A DNA stretch of 64,000 bases from Metabacillus niabensis (GCF_902829255.1 NZ_CADEPK010000353.1:60199-124198), one strand, 5' to 3'. Positions 1-7,835 are shown, numbered from the stretch's first letter. Numbers and translations are program-made. Notes: a model not told the origin generated them from the sequence alone.

Positions 1-2
1 TG

Positions 3-236
3 AAAGCTCGCTTACAAAATGAGGAAGGCTTCCGTCTCGAAGTGCAGGACCAAGTCAGAAAATTGCTGCTTGACCCTTCCGTTAGTGAGTTTGAAGCGAA
101 GGAGCAAATTGCGAAAATAAGAGCATACTTCCCACATGACCCTATACCTGAGAGCAAGCGTCTATCAGATGTCAGCTATGAGGCAGATCCTCTAGATGAT
201 TTGAAACGTCTTTATCATTCAACAAAAGGAGAGTAG
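3..236 (+). CDS. 3' end of an unidentified gene (partial)
   Basis: The reading frame is open from the left window edge to the TAG at 234-236, so this is the C-terminal part (about 77 residues) of a protein that begins outside the window. An internal GTG at 42 exists, but the frame continues upstream of it with normal coding character, so it need not be the start. The visible part is hydrophilic and charged, with no membrane segment or motif I recognise. It ends 7 bases before the GTG of the SH3 membrane protein, whose ribosome binding site lies in this gene's last codons, so the two are very probably co-transcribed. Confidence 0.7.
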   Translation, partial: KARLQNEEGFRLEVQDQVRKLLLDPSVSEFEAKEQIAKIRAYFPHDPIPESKRLSDVSYEADPLDDLKRLYHSTKGE

Positions 237-243
237 GTGAACT

Positions 244-1017
244 GTGGAAACCATTATCAATCAACTATTTTGGCTTTGGGTCCCACTGTCATTACTGCCT
301 GTTTGGCTACGAATCGCCATCATCACATATATCGTGGTTGTATGCCTAAGACCAATTATTATACGCCTACTCCCCCGTCTAATAAAATGGGGCAGTATTT
401 TGCTACAAAAAATAACTGAACTCGTCTCATTGGCTTTCATGAAGCTTGCACATCGCAAGCTAATGAAACGACGTGATGAAGGCAACTATGTCATTCCAGC
501 ATGGGTTGACGTGATGGAGGATAGCGTTGCCTTCCTATTAAAGGGATTTATGAAAACTGAGCAACTGTTCAAAAAACGGACAAGAAATAAATACACGCTA
601 AGAAAAACGTTCCGGATTACCGCACTTTTATTAGCTATCATTTTACCTATGGCCATTATCAACAACCCAACGACGACCTATTCAAAATCGTGGTACCAAT
701 TTGAAAAATGGGCATCAGAGGAAAAGGTAAAAAAAGCTTTAGGCTTTGATTTGAGTGATTTGCAAGGAAAGGTAGGAACGACTTTAAAGCAGGTTGAAGG
801 CGTAGAATACACACTAAAGGAGCAATATGAAGAAGGCGGCAATATCCGAGAAACCCCTTCCCTAGACGGAAATATTGTTGATAGCTTAAAACTAGGTGAA
901 ACTGTAACATACTTAGAGGAAGAAGAAACTGATAATCGTGGAATCACTTGGCTAAAGGTGAAAACCGCTGATGGAAAAGAAGGCTGGATTTCTGCCAATA
1001 TTGTTGTAAAAGCATAG
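244..1017 (+). CDS. Membrane protein with C-terminal SH3 domain
   Basis: 257 residues from a GTG start preceded by AAAGGAG. A hydrophobic segment near residues 10-40 and another near 120-140 suggest two membrane passes separated by a basic loop. The last 60 residues have the bacterial SH3 (SH3_3) pattern: N-I-R-E-T-P-S, a G-E-T-V turn, then W-L-K-V and E-G-W-I-S. Such domains usually bind peptidoglycan or peptides outside the cell. I infer a cell-envelope role; the family is not one I can name. It follows the partial upstream gene by 7 bases and is followed by a terminator shared with comK. Confidence 0.75.
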   Translation: METIINQLFWLWVPLSLLPVWLRIAIITYIVVVCLRPIIIRLLPRLIKWGSILLQKITELVSLAFMKLAHRKLMKRRDEGNYVIPAWVDVMEDSVAFLLKGFMKTEQLFKKRTRNKYTLRKTFRITALLLAIILPMAIINNPTTTYSKSWYQFEKWASEEKVKKALGFDLSDLQGKVGTTLKQVEGVEYTLKEQYEEGGNIRETPSLDGNIVDSLKLGETVTYLEEEETDNRGITWLKVKTADGKEGWISANIVVKA

Positions 1018-1025
1018 GGTTAAAG

Positions 1026-1077
1026 GAGAAGGAACAATCCTTTTCACCATACAAAAGGGTCCGAATCGTTCCTTCTC
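1026..1077. terminator. Bidirectional terminator between convergent genes
   Basis: Perfect 10-bp inverted repeat GAGAAGGAAC (1026-1035) and GTTCCTTCTC (1068-1077), placed between the SH3 protein gene and the end of comK, which converge here. U-rich sequence follows on the plus strand. Confidence 0.7.
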
Positions 1078-1089
1078 ATTTCGATTTCA

Positions 1090-1647
1090 TTAATTTTCAA
1101 ATCTAGGAATTTTATAAATCGTTTGGCTTTCAGCAATGATTTGACTGCGATACAAGTCGGTGATCTTTTGATAACGAATTTCATATGTATCAACTAATCG
1201 TGCAGCCTTCTCTATTCGTCTTTCTAGCGTATCACGGGTAATGTTAAGCTCGACTCGCTTGTGGTTTTCTAGCGTGACAATTGAACGATTCCCCTTCGGA
1301 TCGATACTTCGAACATGCCGATAGGAAATCCAGCAATTTTCTGACTTTGTCGGTGAACAGGTTGGAATCATACACATTTTTGATCTTTCACTAATTAATA
1401 CCGGGAGCAGCCTTTGATTGCGCAAAATTCCGCCTGCCGATTGATTTCTCCCTGGTAAATCAGCACCAAAATACTCTAAACTATTCATGACAATCTTTCT
1501 CGGATTCTCTTTAACCTGTATTTCTTGATATACCTCCATCACATGGCTATGAAGATAAGCTTGCTCTGTGTAAAATGGAGTAATAAGCATTGTATTTTCA
1601 TGAATAATATAAGGATCCTCAACGATCGGTAATAAATGGTCATCCAT
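1090..1647 (-). CDS. comK: ComK family competence transcription factor
   Basis: 185 residues from ATG 1647, about 11 bases after GGGGAG. It matches the ComK family in length and landmarks: a Y-F-G...G-R segment near residues 59-67 and the diagnostic C-W-I-S-Y-R-H-V block near 105-112. ComK binds paired AT-boxes and switches on DNA uptake and recombination genes for competence. Sequence upstream of the start holds a possible promoter and repeated AGTTGGA half-sites. The gene is monocistronic, converging on the SH3 gene. Whether it is full competence ComK or the second ComK-like paralogue found in some bacilli cannot be settled here. Confidence 0.87.
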   Translation of the reverse strand: MDDHLLPIVEDPYIIHENTMLITPFYTEQAYLHSHVMEVYQEIQVKENPRKIVMNSLEYFGADLPGRNQSAGGILRNQRLLPVLISERSKMCMIPTCSPTKSENCWISYRHVRSIDPKGNRSIVTLENHKRVELNITRDTLERRIEKAARLVDTYEIRYQKITDLYRSQIIAESQTIYKIPRFEN

Positions 1648-1745
1648 AACTTTTATAGCTCCCCTCAAAAAAATTCATTCTTTCATTTTTATGTGGAGTT
1701 GGATATAATACCAAATGTAGTTGGAATCTTTTCAACTCCAAACAG

Positions 1746-1791
1746 TCCTTAAGCACACACCTCACCAAAGCTGTCGTGCTTAAGGATTTTT
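1746..1791 (+). terminator. Orphan intrinsic terminator
   Basis: Perfect 11-bp stem TCCTTAAGCAC (1746-1756) / GTGCTTAAGGA (1776-1786) followed on the plus strand by TTTTTG. No plus-strand gene precedes it; see the finding on a possible small RNA. Confidence 0.55.
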
Positions 1792-2372
1792 GTCTACCTT
1801 TGCGAACAATTTTAACATTTTAAAGCTCCTATTTTAATGTTAGTACTACGTTAAATGGCCTGGATAAAATACATGAGTAGTCATAATCAAATAATCTAGG
1901 ATGTTCGTTTGCTACCATCACCATCACACTGAACTCTCCCTTTTCATTTAATTATTTTTTCTGAATCGAAGCTTGTAAACCTTATCATCTACTGGAATTT
2001 TTGATCATCACCTCCGTTTTCAATGTAGACTTTACGTCGAAAACTAAGATGTTGCGGAACTTGCGAGGTAAAAGCGAGTAAGGGTGAAGTCGAATCATAG
2101 GTGAAGAACACGAATATATTATAACTTCTTTCCTAGGAAAATAAAGCCATTTTACAAATTCTTATCAAAATTTTAACATTTTTTCCCTATTGGAAATTAA
2201 TTTTTCACTACATTTAATAGCTGATTTTACAAAAAAATAGAGATTTGGTTGTTCTAATACATCACGTTTTCTTAGTGAAATAATAATAGAGCTTTTTACT
2301 TATATGAACCTGTACATTGGTCTCTGAAATTATCAGTGTTTCAAGCATACTATTAGATTTTGCTATGATAAT

Positions 2373-2405
2373 AAAAAACACTCTATTCTCGCGAGAAAAT
2401 AGAGT
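2373..2405 (-). terminator. Terminator of the MocR-type gene
   Basis: Stem ACTCTATT (2380-2387) / AATAGAGT (2398-2405) enclosing the palindrome CTCGCGAG; on the minus strand it is followed by six T. It lies 23 bases past the MocR gene stop. Confidence 0.75.
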
Positions 2406-2427
2406 ATTATGATCACAATGAAAAGGT

Positions 2428-3852
2428 CTAGCTAGAACCTATTACCTTTAATAGACGATCTAATCCTAGCTTTAATCCCTCCAAAGAAGCATACGCATAG
2501 GAAAGACGAATATGATGTAAATCACTTGAATCATAAATATAGCCAGGGTTTATTAACACATTTTGTTTTAGTAGATTTAAAAATAACGATTTATTTACAA
2601 TCGGTTGATTAAATCGTAGCCAAATATAAAAGCCTCCCTCTGACCTTTTCCATGTAGCCATTTTACTAAATTGTTGTTCTAAAATCCTTTCAACGAATGC
2701 TGCCCTTTTCTTCAATTGCTCACGTAGGTTAGTTAAATGCTTTTCATATAAACCAGTTGATATCCAGTGTGCGACAATTTCTTGGGAAAAGGCACTTGAA
2801 CCATAATCTGTTTGCATTTTTATATCTGCTAATCTGGCAATGACAGGTGAAGGTGCGATAACCCAGCCAATTCGTAAGCCTGGGCTTAACGTTTTAGATA
2901 CACTCCCTATATAAAGGACTTGCCCAGATGTATCAAACGATTTTATTGCCGGTGGCGCGGTCTCAAATAACAATTCATGGTATACATCATCCTCAATAAT
3001 AGGGATTTGGAGCTCATTGCACACATGATATAATTGTTCCTTTTCTTTTACAGACAAGCTATCCCCTGTTGGATTATGCAATGTCGGAACAGTGTAAAAT
3101 AACGATTGTCTTTTTCTTTTTAAAACCCTTAAATGATCAGATAAATTAGCATTTCGCGTTACTGAAATCATCCGCATTCCAGCAGATTGAAACGGATGGA
3201 CAGAGCTTAAGTATGATGGCTGCTCGTGAAAAACGATCGAGCCTTCCTCTAGCAATCCCATTGCAATTAATTGAAGGGCTTGGAGCGCACCAGAAACAAT
3301 AAGGATGTTCTCTGGCTCTGTTTGAATACCGCGCTTTTTTACATATTCACAAATGATGTTTCTAAGCCGCTCATTCCCTTTTGGCGGTGAATAGCCAATT
3401 GATTTTGCATCAAGGGAAATCTCCTTTAAAGACTGTTCAATTTGGTCTGTCGGGAGTAATTCTGGTGATAATTCACCTGTTCCGAGGCGGATGATATGGT
3501 CGTATTGCTCATATTCATTGATGAGTTGAATCGTGTGGTAGTTTGGCTTATAAATACTTGATTCAATATGCTGCTTCCAATTCGGCTGAGACCTGTTCAA
3601 AAGCACATTCCATGAATGATTAGCAACAAATACACCTGAGCCCATTTTTGACTCAAGTAAACCATCTGCCTTTAATTCATCAAGTGCAAGCTGGACGGTG
3701 CTTCGATTTACATGAAATTGTGTTGCCAGTTGTCGCTGTGTCGGGAGCTTTGTGCCAACAGTCCAATCTCCCCTTTCAATCCGAGCTTTTATCCATTCGA
3801 CAATTTGCTCTTGAATCGTCAAATGAGACTTACGGTTTGGTACCCACTTCAA
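2428..3852 (-). CDS. MocR-type GntR regulator with aminotransferase-like domain
   Basis: 474 residues from TTG 3852, chosen because AAGAGGGG lies 7 bases upstream and the product then starts right before the winged helix; a longer frame adds 40 non-conserved residues. Residues about 10-75 form a GntR-type winged helix. Residues about 115-470 form a fold-type-I aminotransferase-like domain with H-N-P-T-G (259-263) and the PLP-binding lysine in S-V-S-K (K320). MocR/PdxR proteins use PLP as a sensor rather than for transamination. It is divergent from a LysE-type exporter with a palindrome in between, suggesting it controls that gene and perhaps itself. Confidence 0.87.
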   Translation of the reverse strand: MKWVPNRKSHLTIQEQIVEWIKARIERGDWTVGTKLPTQRQLATQFHVNRSTVQLALDELKADGLLESKMGSGVFVANHSWNVLLNRSQPNWKQHIESSIYKPNYHTIQLINEYEQYDHIIRLGTGELSPELLPTDQIEQSLKEISLDAKSIGYSPPKGNERLRNIICEYVKKRGIQTEPENILIVSGALQALQLIAMGLLEEGSIVFHEQPSYLSSVHPFQSAGMRMISVTRNANLSDHLRVLKRKRQSLFYTVPTLHNPTGDSLSVKEKEQLYHVCNELQIPIIEDDVYHELLFETAPPAIKSFDTSGQVLYIGSVSKTLSPGLRIGWVIAPSPVIARLADIKMQTDYGSSAFSQEIVAHWISTGLYEKHLTNLREQLKKRAAFVERILEQQFSKMATWKRSEGGFYIWLRFNQPIVNKSLFLNLLKQNVLINPGYIYDSSDLHHIRLSYAYASLEGLKLGLDRLLKVIGSS

Positions 3853-3869
3853 AATATATCCCCTCTTAA

Positions 3870-3895
3870 ATTGGATGGATAAAAAGCCATCCAAT
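3870..3895. promoter_or_regulatory. Palindromic operator candidate between MocR gene and lysE-like gene
   Basis: Perfect 9-bp inverted repeat ATTGGATGG (3870-3878) / CCATCCAAT (3887-3895) with an 8-base spacer, directly upstream of the MocR ribosome binding site and 59 bases before the exporter ATG. Placement fits an operator acting on both genes; which protein binds it is inferred. Confidence 0.5.
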
Positions 3896-3954
3896 TGGTC
3901 GTTTTCTTTAAGTTTTATCATAGTAAGATAGAAATTGAAAGGAAGTTGATAAAA

Positions 3955-4557
3955 ATGGAACCTATTCTTCACGGAATCATTCTAGCATTCGGACTTATTT
4001 TACCTTTAGGCGTACAAAACGTATTTGTGTTTTCACAGGGAGCCACACAGCCAAAGCTACTTCAAGCACTTCCTGCGACGATAACGGCCGCCCTATGTGA
4101 TACACTTTTGATCGTTTTAGCGATATTCGGCTTATCTGTTATCGTCCTTCAATTTGAATGGCTGCGGATTAGCCTAATGGTTGTCGGCATTTTGTTTTTA
4201 TTTTACATGGGATATGCGATTTGGCGGTCTGTACCTAAAGCAAAGGAAACGGGCAAAGCATTATCAATCCGGCAACAAATTGTTTTCGCTCTATCCGTTT
4301 CTTTATTAAACCCACATGCGATCTTAGATATCGTCGGTGTTATTGGAACAAGTGCATTAAAATATGTCGGAACAGAACAATTTTTATTTACGATTGCATG
4401 CATTCTCGTATCCTGGATTTGGTTCTTCGGATTAACGGTCGCAGGTGCAGCAATGAAAAGGTTAGATGGGACAGGAGCATTAATGAACATCTTCAACAAA
4501 TGCTCCTCAATATTTATCTGGGGAACAGCCATTTATATCGCGATTGGGTTACGGTGA
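3955..4557 (+). CDS. LysE/ArgO family amino acid exporter
   Basis: 200 residues from ATG 3955, preceded by GAAAGGAAG; an earlier in-frame start would overlap the operator and lacks a site. The product is strongly hydrophobic with about six membrane helices, begins with the family pattern G-x-x-L-x-x-G-L-I-L-P-L-G-x-Q-N, and carries S-L-L-N-P-H-A near the middle. LysE/ArgO proteins export basic amino acids such as lysine or arginine. Substrate here is not proven. The divergent MocR regulator suggests control by an amino acid or PLP-linked signal. Confidence 0.88.
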   Translation: MEPILHGIILAFGLILPLGVQNVFVFSQGATQPKLLQALPATITAALCDTLLIVLAIFGLSVIVLQFEWLRISLMVVGILFLFYMGYAIWRSVPKAKETGKALSIRQQIVFALSVSLLNPHAILDIVGVIGTSALKYVGTEQFLFTIACILVSWIWFFGLTVAGAAMKRLDGTGALMNIFNKCSSIFIWGTAIYIAIGLR

Positions 4558-4574
4558 TACAGTAAAATACATAT

Positions 4575-4611
4575 AAAGGATCGATTTCATTGTGAAATCG
4601 ATCCTTTTGCT
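4575..4611 (+). terminator. Terminator of the LysE-type gene
   Basis: Perfect 15-bp stem, AAAGGATCGATTTCA (4575-4589) and its complement (4593-4607), loop of three bases, followed by TTTTG. It separates the exporter from the beta-lactamase promoter. Confidence 0.85.
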
Positions 4612-4689
4612 GTTCTTCTACGTTCCTAGATTATAGTACTTTTTGAGTAATTTTAGAGAAAACCGCAATGAAAAGAAGGATTTCATTCT

Positions 4690-4719
4690 TTGGCATCTAA
4701 ATATTACACTTGTAATATT
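4690..4719 (+). promoter_or_regulatory. Beta-lactamase promoter with BlaI/MecI-like operator
   Basis: -35 TTGGCA (4690-4695), 17-base spacer and -10 TAATAT (4713-4718). Lying over the spacer and -10 is a perfect 9-bp inverted repeat, AATATTACA (4700-4708) / TGTAATATT (4711-4719). The ATTACA-N2-TGTAAT core is like the BlaI box of Bacillus licheniformis blaP. A repressor bound here would block RNA polymerase. Confidence 0.7.
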
Positions 4720-4838
4720 TGAGTTTCCCAATTTATAATCATAGTGAAGGGTGGCGAAATTTTGAGAAAAGCGTAATTTACGTCTAATGAAACAACATAC
4801 ACAAATGAAAAACAAAGGAAAAGGGAGGCACTCTACTG

Positions 4839-5657
4839 ATGAATGATTCAACGAAAAGGTGGTTTAAGCTTGCAGCATTCTTTATGCTCTTAATGCTCCT
4901 CGTTCAAACAAATCTAGTAAATGTCAGTGAAGCAAAGGCGCAAAAAACAAAGGAACTAAACATCGAAAATTTGTTTAATGGAAAAGACGGGACTATGGTG
5001 CTTAAAAATGTGAAAAAGGATGATATTTATCTTTATAACAAGGAAAGAAGCATAAAAAGATTTACTCCTGAATCAACATTTAAAGTGGCAAATTCTTTAA
5101 TCGGATTGGAAACAGGTGTAGTAAGAGACGAGTATGAAGTGAAGCGTTGGGATGGTGTGAAAAGAGAATTCGAAGGCTGGAATCGTGACCATTCATTAGC
5201 CTCAGCAATGAGAGAATCAGCCGTTTGGTTTTATCAAGATATGGCAAGAGATATCGGAAACGAAAAGATGCAGGAATCTATCAACAAAATAAACTACGGA
5301 AACAATGATATATCAGGAGGCATTGACCAATTCTGGCTAGACAGCACATTGAAGATTTCCGCCAAAGAACAGGTTGAGTTCATCGAAGACCTTGTTAAAG
5401 AGGAACTCCCCTTTCAGGAAACGATCCAAAAGACAGTGAAACGAATGATGATCCAAGATGAACAGGATGAGTATATTCTTCACGGAAAAACAGGAACAAG
5501 GCTTTCAGATATGGGATTAGGGTGGTACATCGGTTTTATCGAAACAGATAAAGAAACATGGGTATTTGCCGTAAATCTTAATGGATCTGGAACTGAAGCA
5601 AAAACGATAGCAATCGAAGCATTAAAGCAAATGAACATAATGAATGAGGATAAATAA
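4839..5657 (+). CDS. Class D (OXA-type) beta-lactamase
   Basis: 272 residues with an N-terminal signal or anchor (about 9-34). All class D motifs are present in order: S-T-F-K with the acylated Ser79 and Lys82, S-A-V (127-129), Y-G-N (153-155) and K-T-G (217-219), followed by G-W-Y-I-G-F. The mature enzyme should hydrolyse penicillins outside the membrane. The first ATG has GGGAGG 10 bases upstream. It stands alone with its own promoter and terminator, and the promoter carries a BlaI-like operator, although no blaI or blaR1 is in the window. Related chromosomal enzymes occur in several Bacillus species; spectrum and expression are unknown. Confidence 0.93.
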   Translation: MNDSTKRWFKLAAFFMLLMLLVQTNLVNVSEAKAQKTKELNIENLFNGKDGTMVLKNVKKDDIYLYNKERSIKRFTPESTFKVANSLIGLETGVVRDEYEVKRWDGVKREFEGWNRDHSLASAMRESAVWFYQDMARDIGNEKMQESINKINYGNNDISGGIDQFWLDSTLKISAKEQVEFIEDLVKEELPFQETIQKTVKRMMIQDEQDEYILHGKTGTRLSDMGLGWYIGFIETDKETWVFAVNLNGSGTEAKTIAIEALKQMNIMNEDK

Positions 5658-5669
5658 GGTCATGATATA

Positions 5670-5705
5670 GAAACCTGTAGTTACTCCTAAATTACAGGTT
5701 TCTTC
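5670..5705 (+). terminator. Terminator of the beta-lactamase gene
   Basis: 10-bp stem GAAACCTGTA (5670-5679) / TACAGGTTTC (5693-5702), loop of 13 bases, modest U-rich tail. Starts 13 bases after the stop codon. Confidence 0.65.
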
Positions 5706-5728
5706 ATGAAAATACCTTACCCTCTATT

Positions 5729-6073
5729 CTAGTTTTTCTTACTGGCTACCCCTTTGCCAACAACGTTCTTTTTGTCCAAATCAACAAAAACAATTAGATT
5801 GCCAGAGGTTTCTGTATTTGTATGGTTAAATGTAACAGAGTAAACCTCGTCTTTGTCATAGTCATGATTAATGAATGATTCTATATCGTGATCAACTGCC
5901 ACTTTCTTAACAAGTGAATCTTTAGGGCTTACAGGGATTAAATCTTGTTCTTTTTCAGATAAACTGTTGAAGGCAACCATTTCAATCGGCAAATCATTTT
6001 TCGAAAATAAATTACAGCCAAATAAAACAGCAGATAAAAGAATGAGCACTGAACTAACTACGAGCTTTTTCAC
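5729..6073 (-). CDS. Small predicted lipoprotein
   Basis: 114 residues from a GTG start with GGGAGGGAG just upstream. A short basic N-terminus, a hydrophobic stretch and the lipobox L-F-G-C (Cys20) predict export and lipid anchoring on the outer face of the membrane. The mature part is acidic and ends with F-V-D-L-D-K-K-N-V-V-G-K-G, reminiscent of small Bacillus lipoproteins of unknown role. It converges on the beta-lactamase gene. I do not recognise a family. Confidence 0.75.
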   Translation of the reverse strand: MKKLVVSSVLILLSAVLFGCNLFSKNDLPIEMVAFNSLSEKEQDLIPVSPKDSLVKKVAVDHDIESFINHDYDKDEVYSVTFNHTNTETSGNLIVFVDLDKKNVVGKGVASKKN

Positions 6074-6172
6074 AATCTCCCTCCCTTTACAAAATGGACG
6101 TTTCTCCTTTGCTTTTAGTTACAATAACATCGTTAGTTAGTAAAATCTCTTCAACAAGGTACTCCTTTAAGA

Positions 6173-6214
6173 CAAAACTCCCTTGTCTACTCAAAATTGA
6201 ACAAGAGAGTTTTG
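6173..6214 (-). terminator. Hairpin downstream of the LysR gene
   Basis: 14-base arms CAAAACTCCCTTGT (6173-6186) / ACAAGAGAGTTTTG (6201-6214) with one mismatch. It lies 47 bases past the LysR-type gene on the minus strand and has a T-rich 3' arm. Confidence 0.6.
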
Positions 6215-6260
6215 TTATGTAATGATAAATTGTAAAATTGCAACAATGAAAGTATCTCAC

Positions 6261-7148
6261 TTAATTTAATATGTGACGAGTTAACTGAATAAAGGCTTGT
6301 AAGTGAGGTGTCATCCATTTATCTTTATGCCAGGCAATTTGCGTAAAAACTGGAGAAGGAAACCCATTCCAAGCAAGCTCCGTCATTTTTCCCATTTTCA
6401 GCTCAGTTTCAACAACCATTGAAGGTAAAACCGCTATACCTAGCCCAACCATTACACACTGTTTGATTGCTTCCACACTGACAAATTCAATTTTATTTAA
6501 TGGATAAACCCCTTCAGCACTTAGCATTTCTTCAAACAAATTGCGATAAGAGCACCCTGTTTCAGTAAGCAAAAGCGTCTCGTGGATTAGATCAGTTGAC
6601 TGGATCTCCTTTTTCGTTACAAACGGATGATCAGGTGAAGCTACCATTTTGAAATCTTCTTGGATAAGCTTCTCGACCTTTAAAACATCTTCAGGCTTTG
6701 AGGTGTCCATTATAAATGCAAAGTCGAGCGCCCCCTCTAAGAGCTGCTCCCTAGCTTTCTCGTCGGAATATGCTGGCTTAAATACGACCTTTACGTTAGG
6801 ATACTGGTTTTTAAATTCCTTTAAAATTTGAGGAAGTCGGTATGTACATTGACTTTCTGGCGCTCCAATAATAAGACTCCCTGCTGACTCTTTATCACCA
6901 CTTATTGCTTGTTTTGCTTCTTCGTTAAGCATAATCATTTTATCAGCATATAATTTAAACTTTTCCCCATCTTCTGTCAAAATCAGGCGCTTTCCTAGAC
7001 GCTCGAACAACGGTTTCCCGAGTTCAGACTCCAATGATTTTATTTGCGCAGTGACACTTGATTGAGCAAAATTTAAAATTTTTGCTGTATGCGTAAAATT
7101 CAAATTTTCCGCAGCTGTTTTAAACGTAATTAATTGTTTGATCTCCAT
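6261..7148 (-). CDS. LysR family transcriptional regulator
   Basis: 295 residues. I start at ATG 7148 because AGAGG lies 8 bases ahead; the ATG two codons earlier would sit on top of the site. Residues 1-60 are the LysR winged helix (F-x-x-A-A-E-x-x-N-F-T-x-T-A, then A-Q-S-S-V-T-A-Q-I-K-S-L-E). The rest is the two-lobed effector domain. A T-N11-A site (7173-7189) lies 25 bases upstream, consistent with autoregulation. No divergent target gene is left beside it; the 700 bases upstream are decayed sequence. The effector cannot be predicted. Confidence 0.88.
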   Translation of the reverse strand: MEIKQLITFKTAAENLNFTHTAKILNFAQSSVTAQIKSLESELGKPLFERLGKRLILTEDGEKFKLYADKMIMLNEEAKQAISGDKESAGSLIIGAPESQCTYRLPQILKEFKNQYPNVKVVFKPAYSDEKAREQLLEGALDFAFIMDTSKPEDVLKVEKLIQEDFKMVASPDHPFVTKKEIQSTDLIHETLLLTETGCSYRNLFEEMLSAEGVYPLNKIEFVSVEAIKQCVMVGLGIAVLPSMVVETELKMGKMTELAWNGFPSPVFTQIAWHKDKWMTPHLQAFIQLTRHILN

Positions 7149-7172
7149 TGCCATAACCTCTTTTATTATATA

Positions 7173-7189
7173 AATCGAATTTTCCGATT
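7173..7189. promoter_or_regulatory. LysR-type operator candidate
   Basis: Inverted repeat AATCG-N7-CGATT containing the T-N11-A pattern of LysR-family sites, 25-41 bases upstream of the LysR gene start. Confidence 0.45.
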
Positions 7190-7350
7190 GATTATATCAA
7201 TATATTCAGCTTTATTGATTTATGATTCTATCATAAAATATTTGTAATCTTGCTGCAAGGTATTAAAATTGGATCCATTTTGCTGAACGTATACATCATT
7301 ATGACTATAAATGGCTGAATAAAGAAAATGATGAGGAAGGAGGAAAGCGA

Positions 7351-7422
7351 GTGAAAAAGCACTCTAGCAAGTGGAAAGAATATTATTACGAAATCGTGAA
7401 AGCTATTTTGTTATATAAGTGA
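7351..7422 (+). CDS. Possible 23-residue peptide, or tail of a decayed gene
   Basis: GTG start 7 bases after GGAGG, 23 codons, lysine- and tyrosine-rich product ending A-I-L-L-Y-K. The frame is open upstream to 7267 without another start. The 40 bases before it resemble sequence near 13711, where the matching frame contains a TGA, so it may equally be the remains of a longer gene. Followed 100 bases later by hairpins. No family is recognised. Confidence 0.25.
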   Translation: MKKHSSKWKEYYYEIVKAILLYK

Positions 7423-7522
7423 ATCGATCGTTTTGTCTTAAAGGTGAATTATCATTTAGTAGCCAGATAGTGTAACCTATTTTAGATGAATGTCTTTGGA
7501 GAAATCACTAATCATTTTTAAA

Positions 7523-7544
7523 GGGGAAGAGTATTCCCTTCCCC
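7523..7544. terminator. GC-rich hairpin
   Basis: Stem GGGGAAG (7523-7529) / CTTCCCC (7538-7544). No strong U-tract; position between decayed sequences makes its owner unclear. Confidence 0.4.
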
Positions 7545-7556
7545 CTATTTCTCATT

Positions 7557-7582
7557 GCAACTTCAGTCGAAGGTTGCTTTTT
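7557..7582 (+). terminator. Terminator-like hairpin with T-run
   Basis: GCAACTTC (7557-7564) / GAAGGTTGC (7569-7577) with one bulge, followed by five T. The counterpart next to the intact DUF817 gene is the AGCAAC/GTTGCT hairpin at 13934-13965, which supports a shared origin of the two regions. Confidence 0.5.
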
Positions 7583-7835
7583 CTAATTATCTTATTCATT
7601 TTTTTGTACTAGGAGAATTTTTATAAGTTTCCGCTTGTCAGCATCTATCCTAGTGGGAATTCCCCCTTAAAAAAGCTTTAACGTCGCTACGGTTAAGAAA
7701 GCTGACAATCGCTAATAAGAGACATGGGCTCACATTACCTTGATGGATGAGACTTCATGATTATGTTGGTATGGATATTCCAATCCTCAAAGAACGTTTC
7801 GATGTTTTAGCTATCTCGATAATCATATGTCATTC
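7583..7835 (-). pseudogene. Degraded 3' fragment of a DUF817 (YoaT-like) gene
   Basis: Aligned by eye with the last ~250 bases of the intact DUF817 gene (13974-14220), this stretch shares long blocks such as AGCTTTAACGTCGCTACG, AAGAAAGCT, CTAATAAGAG and TGGATATTCC in the same order, with single-base insertions (for example around 7660 and 7702) that break the frame. I estimate roughly 75% identity. No upstream part of the gene is present, so it is a relic. It ends about 20 bases before the stop of the carbonic-anhydrase-like gene. Confidence 0.75.

Larger units (their letters stand above)
1648..2427. other. 780-bp non-coding stretch upstream of comK
   Basis: No long open frame. It holds a comK promoter region with three AGTTGGA-like half-sites (1694-1740), a plus-strand TATAAT (1704-1709) followed by a terminator-like hairpin (1746-1791), two tiny minus-strand frames with ribosome binding sites (1829-1924 and 1780-1818), and at its right end the terminator of the MocR gene. 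Nothing is recognised between about 1925 and 2370. Confidence 0.5.

Noticed and set aside
6261..7148. LysR regulator as regulator of the DAB operon (CbbR-like)
   Set aside because: It lies past the 3' end of the operon, separated by decayed sequence, and the only LysR-type site found is at its own promoter; no sequence support for a link.
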